64,000 bases of DNA, taken from assembly GCA_025612245.1 (NCBI GenBank), contig JAAXKQ010000022.1, positions 1-64,000 on the forward strand, given 5' to 3'. The DNA comes from Ignavibacteria bacterium. GTDB taxonomy: Bacteria > Bacteroidota > Ignavibacteria > Ignavibacteriales > SURF-24. A program made the position numbers and the translations under genes. Shown here piece after piece: positions 26,710 to 35,874 of the stretch (its first letter is position 1; each line of letters begins with the position of its first letter). The notes beneath the pieces were generated by a model, which did not search any database, was not told where the DNA came from, and worked only from the letters and a program-made list of their open reading frames with translations.

Positions 26710-28428
26710 TTAGTAACTCAACCCGAAGCCGTATTCAAAAAGAGGCCTGGCGCTGCTTCCGGCATTAACCGGAATATCCTCCATTTTCCCGGGCCATGAA
26801 TGCGAGAGTTTTCCCTTAAAGTTATAATCCCCGAATAAGACGTCTGTAATGCCTTCAGCCTGTGTCCCGGGCAGCCAGGCTGCAACAAAGGCGTCAGTCC
26901 TATGGATGATGTCTTCAATGATCATGGGCCGGCCTGAAAAAAGTATTGTAACGACGGGAAGGCCGGCATCCTTAAGTCTGGAAACAACCCTGACGTCCTC
27001 ATCGGAAATCCTGAGGTCCGTGCGGTCACCCATGCCTTCGGCGTAGGGTTTTTCCCCGATTACGGCAATTGCAAAGTCGGCCCCGGGGTCTATATTGTCG
27101 TCTTTTAAGATAGTTACTTTTGTATTGGGTGAGACGGCATTTTTAACCGCCTGCAGGATTGTTGTACCATCTGTAGTTTTGCCGCTTTCCCCCTGCCAGC
27201 TTACGCTCCAGCCGCCGCACTGGTTTCCGAGGTCATCGGCGCTTTTGCCGGCGAGGATTATGTGTCTGGCATTTTTTTTCAAGGGAAGCATTTTATTCTC
27301 GTTTTTAAGGAGGACAACCGATTCCCTGACGCATTCGCGCGCAATTTCCCTGTGTTCTTTGCAGCCGAACATTGAAATTAGCGACCTGTCGGCATATGGT
27401 TTTTCAAAGAGGTGCATCTCAAGTTTTACTCTCAGTATCCGCCTTACGGCATCATCAATTCTCGACATGGGAATGACCTTTTCGCTAACGAGCTCTTTCA
27501 TTACGGAAATAAATTCTTTCCAGCTATTTGGTACCATTGCCATGTCAACTCCGGCGTTAATGGCCGTTGCAACCTGCTTCTTAAAGTCGCCTTCAAGCTG
27601 CTGAATGGCATCCCAGTCGGAAACGAGGAATCCCTTAAAGTTCAATTCATTTTTCAGTACGTCAGTAAGGAGGTATTTATGCGAGTGCATTTTCTGCCCG
27701 TCCCAGCTGCTGAAAGACACCATAATGGAGCCGACGCCGGCCTTTATGGCTGAAACGTATCCCGGCAGGTGAATTTCCCTTAATGTAGCCTCGTCAATTT
27801 CCGTATTGCCCTGGTCGAGTCCGTTTGTAGTTCCGCCGTCTCCAATAAAATGTTTTGCGCACGCAAGAACGTAAGGATAAGTGGTGTAGCCATTTCCCTG
27901 GTAGCCTTTTACGGCGGCCTGTGCCATCAATGAAGTAAGCTCGGCAGTTTCGCCGAAGCCCTCGTAAGTGCGCCCCCATCTTTCATCCTGCGGCACCGCA
28001 ATGCAGGGAGCGAAGGTCCAGTTAAGTCCCGTTGAAGCCACCTCTTCGGCGGTAGCCCGTGCAGCTTTTTCAACCAGCATCGGGTTACGTGAACAGCCAA
28101 GTCCGATATTATGTGGAAAAAGTACGGCTCCTTTGACGTTATTGTGCCCGTGAACGGCGTCAATTCCGTAAATCATGGGTATTTTAAGGCGGGTTTTCAT
28201 GGCAGAGGACTGGAAGCCATTAAACATTTCAGCCCATCCGGAGGGTGAGCTGTCCCAGGGCACCGAACCGCCTCCGCTGAGTATGGAGCCGATAAAGAAT
28301 TCCTCGACTTCCGCGGGCTTTATGGCGGCACGTTCGGCCTGCGTCATCTGCCCAAGCTTCTCCTGCAGTGTCATTTCCTTTAGAAGGCTTTCAACTTTCT
28401 GCTCAATTGCTGCATTTTCCGTTTGCAT
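26710..28428 (-). CDS. Cytosolic GH3 beta-glucosidase-type hydrolase
   Basis: The 572-residue protein has no signal peptide, unlike the GH3 at 21-24 kb. KHFIGDGGT (192-200) and the nucleophile loop FLVSDWDAI (Asp271) are intact. WGRTYEGFGE and VHGHNNVKGAVLFPHNIGL are typical of the ExoP / beta-1,3-1,4-exoglucosidase branch. The C-terminus stops at YGFGLSY, the natural end of the second GH3 domain. It would hydrolyse imported beta-gluco-oligosaccharides, next to a sugar kinase and symporter. A hairpin around 26675-26700 may terminate it. Confidence 0.92.
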   Translation of the reverse strand: MQTENAAIEQKVESLLKEMTLQEKLGQMTQAERAAIKPAEVEEFFIGSILSGGGSVPWDSSPSGWAEMFNGFQSSAMKTRLKIPMIYGIDAVHGHNNVKGAVLFPHNIGLGCSRNPMLVEKAARATAEEVASTGLNWTFAPCIAVPQDERWGRTYEGFGETAELTSLMAQAAVKGYQGNGYTTYPYVLACAKHFIGDGGTTNGLDQGNTEIDEATLREIHLPGYVSAIKAGVGSIMVSFSSWDGQKMHSHKYLLTDVLKNELNFKGFLVSDWDAIQQLEGDFKKQVATAINAGVDMAMVPNSWKEFISVMKELVSEKVIPMSRIDDAVRRILRVKLEMHLFEKPYADRSLISMFGCKEHREIARECVRESVVLLKNENKMLPLKKNARHIILAGKSADDLGNQCGGWSVSWQGESGKTTDGTTILQAVKNAVSPNTKVTILKDDNIDPGADFAIAVIGEKPYAEGMGDRTDLRISDEDVRVVSRLKDAGLPVVTILFSGRPMIIEDIIHRTDAFVAAWLPGTQAEGITDVLFGDYNFKGKLSHSWPGKMEDIPVNAGSSARPLFEYGFGLSY

Positions 28429-28653
28429 AAGGTTTTCTGCTCATTCTGTTTTGAATTTGAAAAATACCGGTAAGATCGACGGACAAAAAGAAAGTAAAAG
28501 AAACCCGTATAATAGTTCAAATTTACATGAAAGGAAATACTTAACTTGTGAAAAATCCTTATGGAGAAACTTAAAATAAAGATGTGCGGCATAAGAAATT
28601 GCGGGCAGTAGACGCTATCAGGCAAAAGTGGCTGGTTTTTAGCGATAAAAAAA

Positions 28654-28673
28654 GAGGGCTCTTTTAAGCCCTC
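28654..28673 (-). terminator. Rho-independent terminator of the ROK kinase gene
   Basis: Arms GAGGGCT and AGCCCTC with a six-base loop are followed on the minus strand by seven T. It lies 25 bases past the kinase stop. Confidence 0.9.
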
Positions 28674-28698
28674 CTCCGTGTAGAAAAACATTGGCTGT

Positions 28699-29664
28699 TT
28701 ACTTTTTCTTCAGCTCATTCCATATTAAAGCGCTTGCGCCCAGAATTGCCGTATTGCCCATTGTGAGGCCTGAAGGCAGAAGCTTTACCTTATTCTTAAA
28801 TATATTAAGCATATATTTTTCCATATAGCGCTGTACGGGTTCAAAAATCAAGCTGCCCGAAGCTGCAAGGCCTCCGAAGAGAATTATAGCCTCGGGACTT
28901 GTATGCGCCACCGCGTCGCAGAGCTTTATGCCGAGTACTTTTCCCGTAAAGTCAAAGGCTTCGAGTGCGAGCCTGTCCCCTTTTTTTGCCGCCTCAAAGA
29001 TCATCTTAGCCGTCAGGCTGTCAAAGCAGACACCTCTAAGCTCACTTTGAAGCGTCGTGTTGCAGATTAGTTCATATACAGTCCTGCATATTCCGCTGGC
29101 AGAGGCATAAGTCTCAAGGCAGCCCTTTCTTCCGCATCCGCACTGACGGCCTTCGGGATCATATATTGTGTGTCCTATTTCGCCGGCAAAGCCGTCGTGC
29201 CCGTAGACGAGGCTCCCGTTTACAACGATGCCGCTGCCAAGGCCTGTGCCGAGCGTAATTACGATAAAGTCCTTCATTCCCCTTGCGGCACCGAACTGCA
29301 TTTCTCCTATTGCCGCGGCGTTGGCGTCATTTGTAATGGCAGCCGGGAGATTGTAGTATTTTCTTACAAGTTCCAGTACATTTACGGTTCCCCACCTGAG
29401 GTTCGGGGGCTGTTCGACGGTCCCTTTGTAATAGTTGGCATTGGGAGCCCCAATGCCGATGCCTATGAAATTACATTTTCCCGAGATGCCGGAGTACAAT
29501 TCATCTACTGCCTGGTTTAGGCGTTCAAAGAGCCTTGGGGCTTCTTCGTGAGCATGCGTGGCAATTGAGGATTCGGCCAGGCAGTTGCCATGGCTATCCA
29601 CAAAACCGAATGCAGTATTCGTCCCGCCAATGTCCACGCCCAGAGTTACGTCAGTTTTTGCCAT
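28699..29664 (-). CDS. ROK family sugar kinase (glucokinase-like)
   Basis: The 321-residue protein has the ATP-binding opening GVDIGGTNTAFG, catalytic Asp113 in TNDANAAA, GEIGH (161-165) and the ROK zinc motif CxCGxxGC (Cys175, Cys177, Cys182). These features favour a sugar kinase rather than a repressor, since no helix-turn-helix is present. Glucose is the best guess for substrate, given the glucosidases around it. Its start is six bases after the FucP-like symporter stop, so uptake and phosphorylation are coupled. Confidence 0.92.
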   Translation of the reverse strand: MAKTDVTLGVDIGGTNTAFGFVDSHGNCLAESSIATHAHEEAPRLFERLNQAVDELYSGISGKCNFIGIGIGAPNANYYKGTVEQPPNLRWGTVNVLELVRKYYNLPAAITNDANAAAIGEMQFGAARGMKDFIVITLGTGLGSGIVVNGSLVYGHDGFAGEIGHTIYDPEGRQCGCGRKGCLETYASASGICRTVYELICNTTLQSELRGVCFDSLTAKMIFEAAKKGDRLALEAFDFTGKVLGIKLCDAVAHTSPEAIILFGGLAASGSLIFEPVQRYMEKYMLNIFKNKVKLLPSGLTMGNTAILGASALIWNELKKK

Positions 29665-29670
29665 ATCTTT

Positions 29671-31005
29671 TTAAGCCTTTGAAGTTTTAATGTGAGTCGG
29701 GATGTGCCCTTTTAAGCCATAGTAAGCTATGAACAGGTAGCAGACTGCGGGCAGGAAGAATGCGTGGTGAATGCCTATGTTGTCTGCAAAGAAGCCCTGC
29801 AGAAGAGGAAGCAGTGCACCGCCGACGATTGCCATGCAGAGGATTCCAGAACCCTGTCCGGTGTGTTTGCCGAGGCCATCGATTGCAAGCGTAAAAATTG
29901 TAGGGAACATGATTGAATTAAAAAGTCCTATTAAAAGAATTGACCACATTGCAACGTGTCCTGAAGTAAACATTGAGACTAAGACCAGTGCCGAGGCAAC
30001 GAAGGCATTAAAGGCGAGCACCGCGCCGGGCTTAACCTTTCTGGTTATTGCGGAACCTGCAAAACGGCCCAGCATGGCGCCGCCCCAGTAAAATGAAACA
30101 AACTTCCCGGCCTCCGCCTCCGGAAGTCCTGCAATAAATGGCTGTCCGAGATAACTGACCAGGAAGCTTCCGATGGAGACTTCAGCGCCGACGTAAACAA
30201 AAATTCCTATTGCGCCTAAGACCAGGTGTCTGAAGCCCCACGCGCTTTCATGGTGTATGGCAATGTTTTCATTGCTGCCGCCTCCGGCCTCTGAAGCCGA
30301 AGCAGCCTCAATTACAGGAAGTTTAAACATTGCAAAGATGCCTGCAATGATGAACAGGGCTGCTGCAAGGCCGAGATAAGGTACCTGAACGGCACCGGCT
30401 TCGGCTGCCTGGTAGACAGAGAGTTCGCCAGGACTAAGCTTGTTTATATCAGCGGCGCTTTTTACTGCAACAGAAAGAATTAAAAGGGAGCCGAAGTAAG
30501 GCGCAATTGTAGTACCAAGGGAGTTAAATGCCTGTGTCAGGTTCAGGCGGCTTGATGCGGTCTCGGGTTTTCCCAGTATTGCCACATAAGGGTTAGCTGC
30601 TACCTGGAGGAGTGTTATTCCCGCGGCCAGTATAAAAAGGGCCAGAAGGAACATCGGGTAAGAGCGCAGGCCGGCAGCAGGATAAAACAGCAGGCAGCCT
30701 ATACCCGCCGTAACAAGGCCTATGATGATTCCTTTCTTATATCCAATTTTCTCGACAAGAATTCCCGATGGGAGTGAAACTATGAAATATGCTCCGAAGA
30801 AGCAGAACTGTATGAGCATAGCCTGTGTATAGTTAAGGGAAAATACCGCCTTAAGGTGGGGAATGATGATGTCGTTAAGACAGGTCAGAAATCCCCACAT
30901 GAAGAACAATGAAGTCAATACGGTCAGAGCCGGTGTGTAATTAACCTGGGACTGGGGCACAGTTTTTATTTTTTTAACGTCAACCTGTGGACTTGAAACA
31001 GCCAT
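29671..31005 (-). CDS. Sugar:proton symporter, FucP/GluP-type MFS
   Basis: The 444-residue protein has about 12 membrane segments and the FucP-family features [19 protein letters not shown] near residues 34-52 and [13 protein letters not shown] near 133-145. FucP relatives import fucose, glucose, galactose or N-acetylglucosamine with protons. The tight link to a ROK kinase suggests a free hexose such as glucose. It starts the two-gene unit; a palindrome ACCATGGT lies about 30 bases upstream of the start codon. Confidence 0.92.
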   Translation of the reverse strand: MAVSSPQVDVKKIKTVPQSQVNYTPALTVLTSLFFMWGFLTCLNDIIIPHLKAVFSLNYTQAMLIQFCFFGAYFIVSLPSGILVEKIGYKKGIIIGLVTAGIGCLLFYPAAGLRSYPMFLLALFILAAGITLLQVAANPYVAILGKPETASSRLNLTQAFNSLGTTIAPYFGSLLILSVAVKSAADINKLSPGELSVYQAAEAGAVQVPYLGLAAALFIIAGIFAMFKLPVIEAASASEAGGGSNENIAIHHESAWGFRHLVLGAIGIFVYVGAEVSIGSFLVSYLGQPFIAGLPEAEAGKFVSFYWGGAMLGRFAGSAITRKVKPGAVLAFNAFVASALVLVSMFTSGHVAMWSILLIGLFNSIMFPTIFTLAIDGLGKHTGQGSGILCMAIVGGALLPLLQGFFADNIGIHHAFFLPAVCYLFIAYYGLKGHIPTHIKTSKA

Positions 31006-31315
31006 AATAATCTCCCTTTATTAAAGATTGTAACCATGGTATAATTTACTTATGCAAATTTATATTACTTCCGGATTAAAAGCTTTCTTTTTCTTAAGTA
31101 CCCAAATTTCCCTTTGGGATGCCTCCAAAGCTGGGGAAAGTGTGCTTCCCGGGGGGGGAAGAAACGTGCTTTGGCGGGAAATACCAGGTCTTAGATGTAT
31201 TAAGTTCAAGATATGAAAAGAGAGTTGTTTTAGGAAACAGCGCCTTCAAGGCGGTTGCTTTTTACCCTGCTCTCTTCAAAGGAGATTTCTGAAGGAATGA
31301 GGAATAAAGGATCAG
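31006..31315. other. 310-base gene-free spacer with several hairpins
   Basis: This holds the promoter region of the symporter gene and the end of the dehydrogenase transcript. I see the palindrome ACCATGGT at 31033-31040, a CCCAAA/TTTGGG hairpin near 31101-31118, a G8 run flanked by CTTCCC and GGGGAAG near 31147-31162, distant inverted arms CCAAAGC and GCTTTGG, and CGCCTTCAAGGCG at 31241-31253, possibly the dehydrogenase terminator. No gene is supported. Confidence 0.6.
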
Positions 31316-32446
31316 CTAAAATTCATTCCACACAATTACCGCCTTTATTTCATCCGGGGAGTGCTTCCCCAGCAGGCTTTCAAAATTCGTGTATTTAACC
31401 TTATGCGTTATCAGCTGGCTCATAGCATCCGGCCATTTGAGGTTAGCCTCTGTGAGGTCGTCAATTGCCATCCTGTAGTGGCGGATAGAGGCATTGACGC
31501 TGCCCAGAACTACCTGGTTCATTAAAACCATGCGGCGCATCATTTCGCTTCCAAGAATAGAGACCGGGCGCTCCCCGCCCGGAATTCCTGTTAGGACGTA
31601 TATGCCGTTAATAGCAAGAACATTTATGAGTTCAAATTCCAGCTTTGCAATTCCCGTTGCTTCGACAATAATATCCATTGGATGATATTTTTCGTCAATT
31701 TTTGCGGTCTCCAGCTTTCGTCCGTCAATATACTTTCCCCCAAGTTCTTTAAGGAGTGAAGGCCTGTGTGAGTTTTCATCTACGATGTCGAGCCCGTAGA
31801 CCTCAGCGCCGCGGAGTAGAAGGATTGCACTGGCTAAAAGCCCAATGGGTCCAAGACCCGCGACAAGAGCAAATCTGTCTTTAAGCCATCCGTTTGAGGA
31901 GAAATCCGCTTCAGGGAGGCGGGCTGCCTGAAGGTTTAAGGACTCGTCAATTGCCTTTTCCACCACAGACATCGGTTCAGTAAGGACTCCAATGTGCCTG
32001 ATTTCATCCGGCACATTGACAATAAATTCCTCCTCGTCCACTACAAATTCCGCCTGGTAGCCGTCGCGTCCTTTGATACCCCGTTCGGTATATTCGCCCG
32101 TATAGCACATGTCGCTTCTCATGTGGCCGCAGGGGTAGCACTTTCCGCAGGGCCTTCTTACCATAAAAAGCGCGTAGTCCCCTTCTTTGACCGATGCTAC
32201 GGAAGTCCCGGTTTCCACCACGCGGCCCAGCATCTCATGCCCTATTACAAGCTTTTCATGCCCACTTGCAGCCTCTGCCCTGCCACCCGAGACCTCCTCG
32301 CGGTCCGTTCCGCAGATGCCGACATTAAGGACCTGGAGCTTTACCTGATTGGGGTTTGTAATTTTGGGTTCCGGGAGCTCAATTATTTCCGGGTTTCCTT
32401 TTCCCGGCGTTATTGCAATTGCTTTCATATTATTATGTTCAGTCAT
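31316..32446 (-). CDS. Glucose 1-dehydrogenase-like zinc dehydrogenase
   Basis: The 376-residue medium-chain dehydrogenase has catalytic-zinc residues Cys45 (NVGICGTDRE) and His70-Glu71 (IGHEM), four structural-zinc cysteines (100, 103, 106, 114), a Rossmann GLGPIG motif and the C-terminal arrangement of the archaeal-type glucose dehydrogenases that oxidise glucose to gluconolactone. The ATG at 32446 overlaps the end of the GH15 gene by eight bases; a second in-frame ATG six codons on is also possible. Together they suggest glucose release followed by direct oxidation. Confidence 0.87.
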   Translation of the reverse strand: MTEHNNMKAIAITPGKGNPEIIELPEPKITNPNQVKLQVLNVGICGTDREEVSGGRAEAASGHEKLVIGHEMLGRVVETGTSVASVKEGDYALFMVRRPCGKCYPCGHMRSDMCYTGEYTERGIKGRDGYQAEFVVDEEEFIVNVPDEIRHIGVLTEPMSVVEKAIDESLNLQAARLPEADFSSNGWLKDRFALVAGLGPIGLLASAILLLRGAEVYGLDIVDENSHRPSLLKELGGKYIDGRKLETAKIDEKYHPMDIIVEATGIAKLEFELINVLAINGIYVLTGIPGGERPVSILGSEMMRRMVLMNQVVLGSVNASIRHYRMAIDDLTEANLKWPDAMSQLITHKVKYTNFESLLGKHSPDEIKAVIVWNEF

Positions 32447-34265
32447 AGTTTGGGTTTTGTTTATTTCTCTGGTCGTTGAGCTGGCTGTTCAGGTTGATTG
32501 CGGCGCTTATAAGTCCCAGGTGCGTAAAGGCCTGCGGGAAATTTCCCAGGTGTTCGGCCTGGAAGCCCAGCTGTTCGGCATAAAGCCCGAGATGGTTCGC
32601 GTAGCCGATCATCTTTTCAAAATAGAGTCTTGCTTTCTGCAGCTGTCCTGCGCGCGAGAGGCATTCAATGTACCAGAAGGTGCACATTGAGAATGTGCCT
32701 TCGCCGCTTTTAAGCCCGTCGGCTGCGGCTTCTTTATGCCTGTAGCGGAAGACGAGTGAATCCGAGACCAGTTCTTTTTCAATTTCCTTCAGCGTGGAAA
32801 GCCACATCGGGTCCTTGGAGCTGATAAACCTCATAAGCGGCATCAGCAATGCCGCGGCGTCTACCGTATCGGCGCCTTTGTACTGCACGAAGGCTTTTAA
32901 TTTGTCGTTCCAGAAGTCGTTAAATATGCTATTAAAGATTTTATTTCTTTCTTCGACCCATCTTCCGGGTAAGGGGAAGGAGCGCATATTGGCGAGTTTT
33001 ATGGCGCGGTCCAGTGCAACCCAGCACATGAGCCTGGAGTAGAGGAAGTGTCTTTTGCCTCCTCTTACCTCCCAGATCCCCTCGTCTTCTTTCTGCCAGT
33101 TATCCAATAGCCAGTTGATCTGGTTTACGAGATCATTCCAGAAGCTGTAGGAGATCGGTTCGCCGTATTTATTATAAAGGTAAACTGCATCCATGAGTTC
33201 CCCGTAAATATCGAGCTGAACCTGTTTATAGGCGTTGTTGCCAATCCTGACGGGAGAAGATTTCTTATATCCTTCCATATTTTGCAGTACCATTTCCTCC
33301 GGCGTATTTTCCCCCGAAATTGTATGCATGAGTCCCAGGTACCCGGCGTTACCGATATCCTGGCATTCCTTTTCGACCCATTTCATGAAGGCTCCGGCTT
33401 CCTTAGTGTAACCGAGGTTGATCATGGTATATATGGTAAATGAGGCATCTCTGATCCAGGTGTAGCGATAATCCCAGTTTCTTTCCCCTCCGATAAATTC
33501 AGGAAGGCTGAAAGTTGGTGAAGCCACAAGCGAGCCGTATCTGCAGGAAGTCATGAGCTTGAGGACGAGTGTAGAGCGGTTGACGATTTCCTGCCAGCGT
33601 CCCGTGTACTTGGATTCTGCGATCCAGTCTTTCCAGTAGTTCATTGTTTCATAGAGGTTTTCCGTAATGAACTGTTTGATGTCGTCAATTTCTATGGTGC
33701 TTTTCCTTACGAACTGCAGTATAAAGTCCGCTGTTTCGCCCGTTTTAAGCCTGAATTCGGCAAAGCCGTCGCCGTTTCTGACCTTCAGATTTACGGTGCT
33801 CAAAAGCCTGAGGGCTGTTTTGTCTTCCCCCTGGCTTCGGAAGTAGACAACGTTATTGCTGATTTCAGTTGAATGGCCTGAACGTGCGTAGTTAAACCTG
33901 GGGCTGCAGTTCATGGTAAAAGTCAGTTCACCGCGCACGGCGGTGACCCTTCTGATGAGTATGTGTCCTTTTAGGAGTTCTTCAACGGGCATGAAGTCTG
34001 TTATCTCTCCGACGCCATCGAAAGAAAGGAAGCGTGTAAGGAGCACATTTGTATCCGGGATGTAGAGCTGTTTATTTTTAACGTTATCCAGCTTTGGGCT
34101 TATGCAGAAGCTGCCGCCATTGCTGAAGTCAAGCATGGCTGCAAAGACGCTGGGGGAATCAAAATTGGGGAAACACATAAAGTCAATTGAGCCGTTGAGT
34201 CCCACCAGTGCCACTGTATTTAAGTCACCAATAATGCCATAGTTTTCAATCGGCTGATAATTCAT
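32439..34265 (-). CDS. GH15 family glycoside hydrolase (glucoamylase/trehalase type)
   Basis: The 608-residue protein opens IENYGIIGDLNTVALVGLNGSIDFMCFPNFDSPSVFA in short, the standard start of bacterial GH15 enzymes, includes WDYRYTWIRDASFT, and ends with AEQLGFQAEHLGNFPQAFTH, containing the second catalytic-region residues. No signal peptide, so it is cytosolic. Members release glucose from maltodextrin, isomalto-oligosaccharides or trehalose. It overlaps the glucose dehydrogenase gene and follows the GT2-like gene by 32 bases; one operon. Confidence 0.93.
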   Translation of the reverse strand: MNYQPIENYGIIGDLNTVALVGLNGSIDFMCFPNFDSPSVFAAMLDFSNGGSFCISPKLDNVKNKQLYIPDTNVLLTRFLSFDGVGEITDFMPVEELLKGHILIRRVTAVRGELTFTMNCSPRFNYARSGHSTEISNNVVYFRSQGEDKTALRLLSTVNLKVRNGDGFAEFRLKTGETADFILQFVRKSTIEIDDIKQFITENLYETMNYWKDWIAESKYTGRWQEIVNRSTLVLKLMTSCRYGSLVASPTFSLPEFIGGERNWDYRYTWIRDASFTIYTMINLGYTKEAGAFMKWVEKECQDIGNAGYLGLMHTISGENTPEEMVLQNMEGYKKSSPVRIGNNAYKQVQLDIYGELMDAVYLYNKYGEPISYSFWNDLVNQINWLLDNWQKEDEGIWEVRGGKRHFLYSRLMCWVALDRAIKLANMRSFPLPGRWVEERNKIFNSIFNDFWNDKLKAFVQYKGADTVDAAALLMPLMRFISSKDPMWLSTLKEIEKELVSDSLVFRYRHKEAAADGLKSGEGTFSMCTFWYIECLSRAGQLQKARLYFEKMIGYANHLGLYAEQLGFQAEHLGNFPQAFTHLGLISAAINLNSQLNDQRNKQNPNYD

Positions 34266-34297
34266 AACTGTACGATCCTTATAGAAGCTCTGGACGC

Positions 34298-35326
34298 TTA
34301 ATTTTTCTGAGTTTTCCGGTTACCTTCCAGGAGTTTAACCGTATTTAGCCCCTTTATGTAATAGTGCCGGCTTTTCTTTCTGCCTGAAGGCGCAAGCAAT
34401 GGGTGTTTTCCGGGGTTAAGCATCCAGAACAAGGTTTTGTAATAGCAGAGCATTCTTTCAAAGAGCCATGCCGGGGCTGCGAGTGAGAGCCTGACGGGAA
34501 AGAATCTGTTTCCTCCTCTGAAGCGCCCGAGAAAGGCTATTGTAATAAAGCTGAGTAGAATTGCCGAGGTGTAGAAGATGAGTGCCTCTGCTCCCAGGAA
34601 TAGCCAAAGCGCAACACCCAGAGGGAACATGAGAAGAAAGGTCACGGGCTGAATTCCGAAGCTGAAAGTCCTGTATGTTTCCCTGAAGCACTTGCCGCAC
34701 CAGTCGCTGAATGTGGATGAGTTTTTTTGAATAAGAAAGTCGAGTGCAAAGCAGACCTTAGCCCTGTGGAAGATGAACTCGCGGGTCAGGTCTTCAGAAG
34801 AGTCAAAACTCCTGTCCTTGCGGTTGCAGAACTTTTTGAACGAAGTGCACAGAAAGCCGAAAGTTTCCGGTGAATCTCCGCCCGGGAGCACGGTGCGGTT
34901 GATGAGTATTCCGGCAGATTCAATCTGGTTCCACCAGTGGAGCGGGTAGAGGTAGTTCTGAGGGCGCACGAGTTCGAAGTGTTCCAGGAGTTCGCACATC
35001 CGCAGTATGTCTTCGGGGCTGTACCTGACGCTCTCCGAGGCAGCAATAACCTTCTGGCATGCAGCCTGAAAGACGCCCGTATAGATGCTGTTAATAAAAG
35101 GGTTCCAGGAAAGATACCTGGAGTCGACCTTAACGTGCCTGCAGAGGCTGAACCAGGCGCCCTCGTGTGCGGCATAGACATCCAGAGGCGAGGCGTCTAC
35201 AACTACGACGTCGCAACCGGTGGAATTAAGCAGGGCCAGGTAGCCGGAGATTTCCTTTACATCGGCCTCCGAAAGGCCTGTCCGCTGAATGATGAAGAGA
35301 TAAGTGCAATGCTTTTTCTTCGACAT
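34298..35326 (-). CDS. GT2-like membrane glycosyltransferase, active site apparently degenerate
   Basis: The N-terminal half has the GT-A nucleotide-binding pattern (VVVVDASP near residues 37-44) and the stretch VRYSPEDILRMCELLEHF, then ELVRPQNYLYPLHWWNQ. In related family 2 transferases that stretch is preceded by an Asp-rich ADDDVRY metal motif; here it reads ASESVRY. An SEDLTREFIF segment sits where an ED-type motif is expected. Two hydrophobic helices (about 225-268) and a basic tail follow, so it is a membrane protein. The missing DxD suggests loss of catalysis or a changed mechanism. It is first in the operon with GH15 and glucose dehydrogenase. Confidence 0.65.
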   Translation of the reverse strand: MSKKKHCTYLFIIQRTGLSEADVKEISGYLALLNSTGCDVVVVDASPLDVYAAHEGAWFSLCRHVKVDSRYLSWNPFINSIYTGVFQAACQKVIAASESVRYSPEDILRMCELLEHFELVRPQNYLYPLHWWNQIESAGILINRTVLPGGDSPETFGFLCTSFKKFCNRKDRSFDSSEDLTREFIFHRAKVCFALDFLIQKNSSTFSDWCGKCFRETYRTFSFGIQPVTFLLMFPLGVALWLFLGAEALIFYTSAILLSFITIAFLGRFRGGNRFFPVRLSLAAPAWLFERMLCYYKTLFWMLNPGKHPLLAPSGRKKSRHYYIKGLNTVKLLEGNRKTQKN

Positions 35327-35538
35327 TTGGAAAACCCGCCTGAATCCATTGTGGTATATTAATTATTAAATAGGTGCCTATAAATATATTATAGTAAAAA
35401 CCGCTATTTCGGCAAGTCATACCAGAATGCAGCGCGAAAAAAAATTAAGCCGAAGAAAATACCTCTGAATAAATATTAATGAATTGTAATTAACCGGGAT
35501 TTTTAAAAATATAGATTGAGAAAACTTTTGAGGTTAAT

Positions 35539-35733
35539 ATGAGTACGGTAAACATTGGGCAAGATACAGTGCTGCAGGAGGAAGTCTTTCAGGTGCCGAA
35601 CCCGCCCGAGCCCGGTCCAAATCCGCAGCCGCAGCCGGAGCCCCCGGCGCCGGAGACAGTACCTGATCCTTCGCCGTATCCGGAGCCTGAACCGGGGCAC
35701 GGTCCGGAGCCGAATCCGCAGCCGCAGGGCTGA
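35539..35733 (+). CDS. Proline/glutamate-rich 64-residue mini-protein
   Basis: GAGG lies six bases before the ATG. The product starts MSTVNIGQDTVLQEEVFQV and then becomes a low-complexity tract of Pro, Glu, Gln, Asn and Gly with PEP and NPQPQ repeats to the end. There is no signal peptide or cysteine. GC content is much higher than in the flanks because of Pro and Glu codons. Arg-rich minus-strand frames over the same bases are shadows. It may be a short structural or linker peptide; function unknown. It is transcribed divergently from the GT2-like gene, upstream of the LacI operators. Confidence 0.6.
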   Translation: MSTVNIGQDTVLQEEVFQVPNPPEPGPNPQPQPEPPAPETVPDPSPYPEPEPGHGPEPNPQPQG

Positions 35734-35812
35734 AAAAAGGGCAAAAATCAGGCAACATGGAGCTTAATGGCACTTTCAGGGAGAATTCCACGGATATTTC
35801 TGAAAAAAGCAC

Positions 35813-35841
35813 TTGACATTTTCAGGGAATCAGATTAGTTT
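35813..35841 (+). promoter_or_regulatory. Candidate sigma70-type promoter overlapping operator 1
   Basis: A consensus TTGACA at 35813-35818 is followed after 17 bases by TAGTTT as a weak -10. A start site about seven bases on would fall at the left edge of the palindromic operator, where bound repressor would block transcription. No alternative gene lies between here and the LacI gene. Confidence 0.4.
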
Positions 35842-35848
35842 GATTTCA

Positions 35849-35874
35849 GGATTGCACAAACGTTTGTGCAATCC
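35849..35874. promoter_or_regulatory. LacI-family operator 1, perfect 26-base palindrome
   Basis: The half-site GGATTGCACAAAC is followed directly by its exact complement, with the central CG typical of LacI-family operators. It lies 325 bases upstream of the LacI-family gene and shares its 20-base core with operator 2. Confidence 0.85.

Noticed and set aside
28699-29664. ROK transcriptional repressor
   Set aside because: No N-terminal helix-turn-helix, and the kinase Asp and zinc motif are intact.
35503-35812. Arg-rich minus-strand frames opposite the proline-rich gene
   Set aside because: They are the reverse complement of Pro and Glu codons; the plus-strand frame has a ribosome site, they do not.
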